Source: Bacillota bacterium
Lineage (GTDB): Bacteria > Bacillota > Clostridia > Acetivibrionales > DSM-2933
DNA: 5,675 nt
NCBI GenBank assembly: GCA_023441845.1
Contig: JAEZNF010000200.1
Coordinates: 1-5,675, forward strand
Direction: 5' to 3'
Part shown: piece by piece, positions 5,486 to 5,675 of the stretch
How the letters are laid out: each line of letters begins with the position of its first letter
How positions within the stretch are numbered: position 1 is the stretch's first letter
Notes under the pieces: model-generated
Database searches by the model: none
What the model saw: only the letters and a program-made list of their open reading frames with translations
Told to the model about the DNA's origin: nothing
Translations under genes and position numbers: made by a program

Positions 5486-5675
5486 TTATTTATATTTTTT
5501 GATGTTTTCCTCAAACGGTGGGTATATTATACCTTTTTCAGTGATAATAGCAGAAATATATCTGTTTGGGGTAACATCAAAAGACGGATTAGCTACTTTG
5601 ACTCCGGCAGGTGCAATGGGAATACCTTTTATGTGAGTAACCTCTTCAGGTTTTCTTTCTTCTATAGGGATACTG
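5486..5675 (-). CDS. mtnA: S-methyl-5-thioribose-1-phosphate isomerase, C-terminal part (5' end outside window)
   Basis: On the - strand an open frame enters from the right edge (first whole codon at 5674) and ends at TAA (5488-5486), giving 62 residues of a family that is about 340-350 long. It reads [17 protein letters not shown], then [20 protein letters not shown], then [12 protein letters not shown] close to the end. The NPxFDVTP and ITEKGII blocks are the hallmark C-terminus of MtnA, which is related to the eIF2B alpha/beta/delta subunits. The enzyme isomerises methylthioribose-1-phosphate to methylthioribulose-1-phosphate in methionine salvage, in the cytoplasm. The catalytic Cys and Asp of the family lie upstream, outside the window. 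A related eIF2B-like ribose-1,5-bisphosphate isomerase is possible but less likely. The gene converges on the LRR-SLH gene with only 3 bases between the two stop codons. Confidence 0.88.
   Translation of the reverse strand, partial: SIPIEERKPEEVTHIKGIPIAPAGVKVANPSFDVTPNRYISAIITEKGIIYPPFEENIKKYK
5520..5538 (+). terminator. Possible weak intrinsic terminator for the LRR-SLH transcript, inside mtnA
   Basis: GGTAT (5521-5525) pairs with ATACC (5529-5533) around an ATT loop. A further G-T wobble (5520/5534) is possible, and five T follow directly (5534-5538). It lies 38 bases after the LRR-SLH stop codon, within the antisense of the mtnA coding region. The stem is short, so efficiency is doubtful, but it is the best candidate because no room exists between the two genes. 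Confidence 0.35.

Overview
The window looks like chromosomal DNA from a low-GC, Gram-positive, anaerobic Clostridia-type bacterium. The evidence is AT-rich codon use, strong GGAGG-type ribosome binding sites, the ylmH-divIVA gene pair, and a secreted protein with proline/threonine-rich linkers and three SLH domains. That style of surface protein is typical of the cellulolytic Clostridium thermocellum / Acetivibrio / Ruminiclostridium group. The genus is inferred from style, not proven.

Layout. Bases 1-383 hold the 3' end of ylmH (S4-domain RNA-binding protein). Its stop codon lies in the ribosome binding site of divIVA (397-855). A 90-base AT-rich gap follows, then aroB (3-dehydroquinate synthase, 946-2025). 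An unrecognised 84-residue protein (2056-2310) comes next, closed by a good intrinsic terminator (2312-2343). All of these are on the + strand. aroB and the small gene are probably co-transcribed; ylmH and divIVA certainly look like one unit, and the same transcript may run on into aroB.

A 253-base non-coding stretch (2344-2596) carries a convincing sigma-A-type promoter (TTGAAA-17-TATGAT). A perfect 7+7 dyad overlaps its -10 box. It drives a 961-residue secreted protein (2597-5482) built from a signal peptide, an unassigned beta-rich region, an FN3-like domain, a first internalin-like leucine-rich-repeat (LRR) module, a P/T linker, a second LRR module, a second P/T linker and three SLH domains. 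It should sit on the cell surface, anchored to secondary cell wall polymer, and display two separate binding surfaces.

Only 3 bases separate its stop from the stop of a convergent gene on the - strand (5675-5486). That fragment is the C-terminus of mtnA (methylthioribose-1-phosphate isomerase, methionine salvage). A small hairpin plus T-run inside the mtnA coding region may end the + strand transcript.

Most of the window is ordinary housekeeping. I see no mobile element, CRISPR array, RNA gene or defence system. The parts most worth a second look are the double-LRR surface protein, the dyad in its promoter, and the 84-residue orphan gene.
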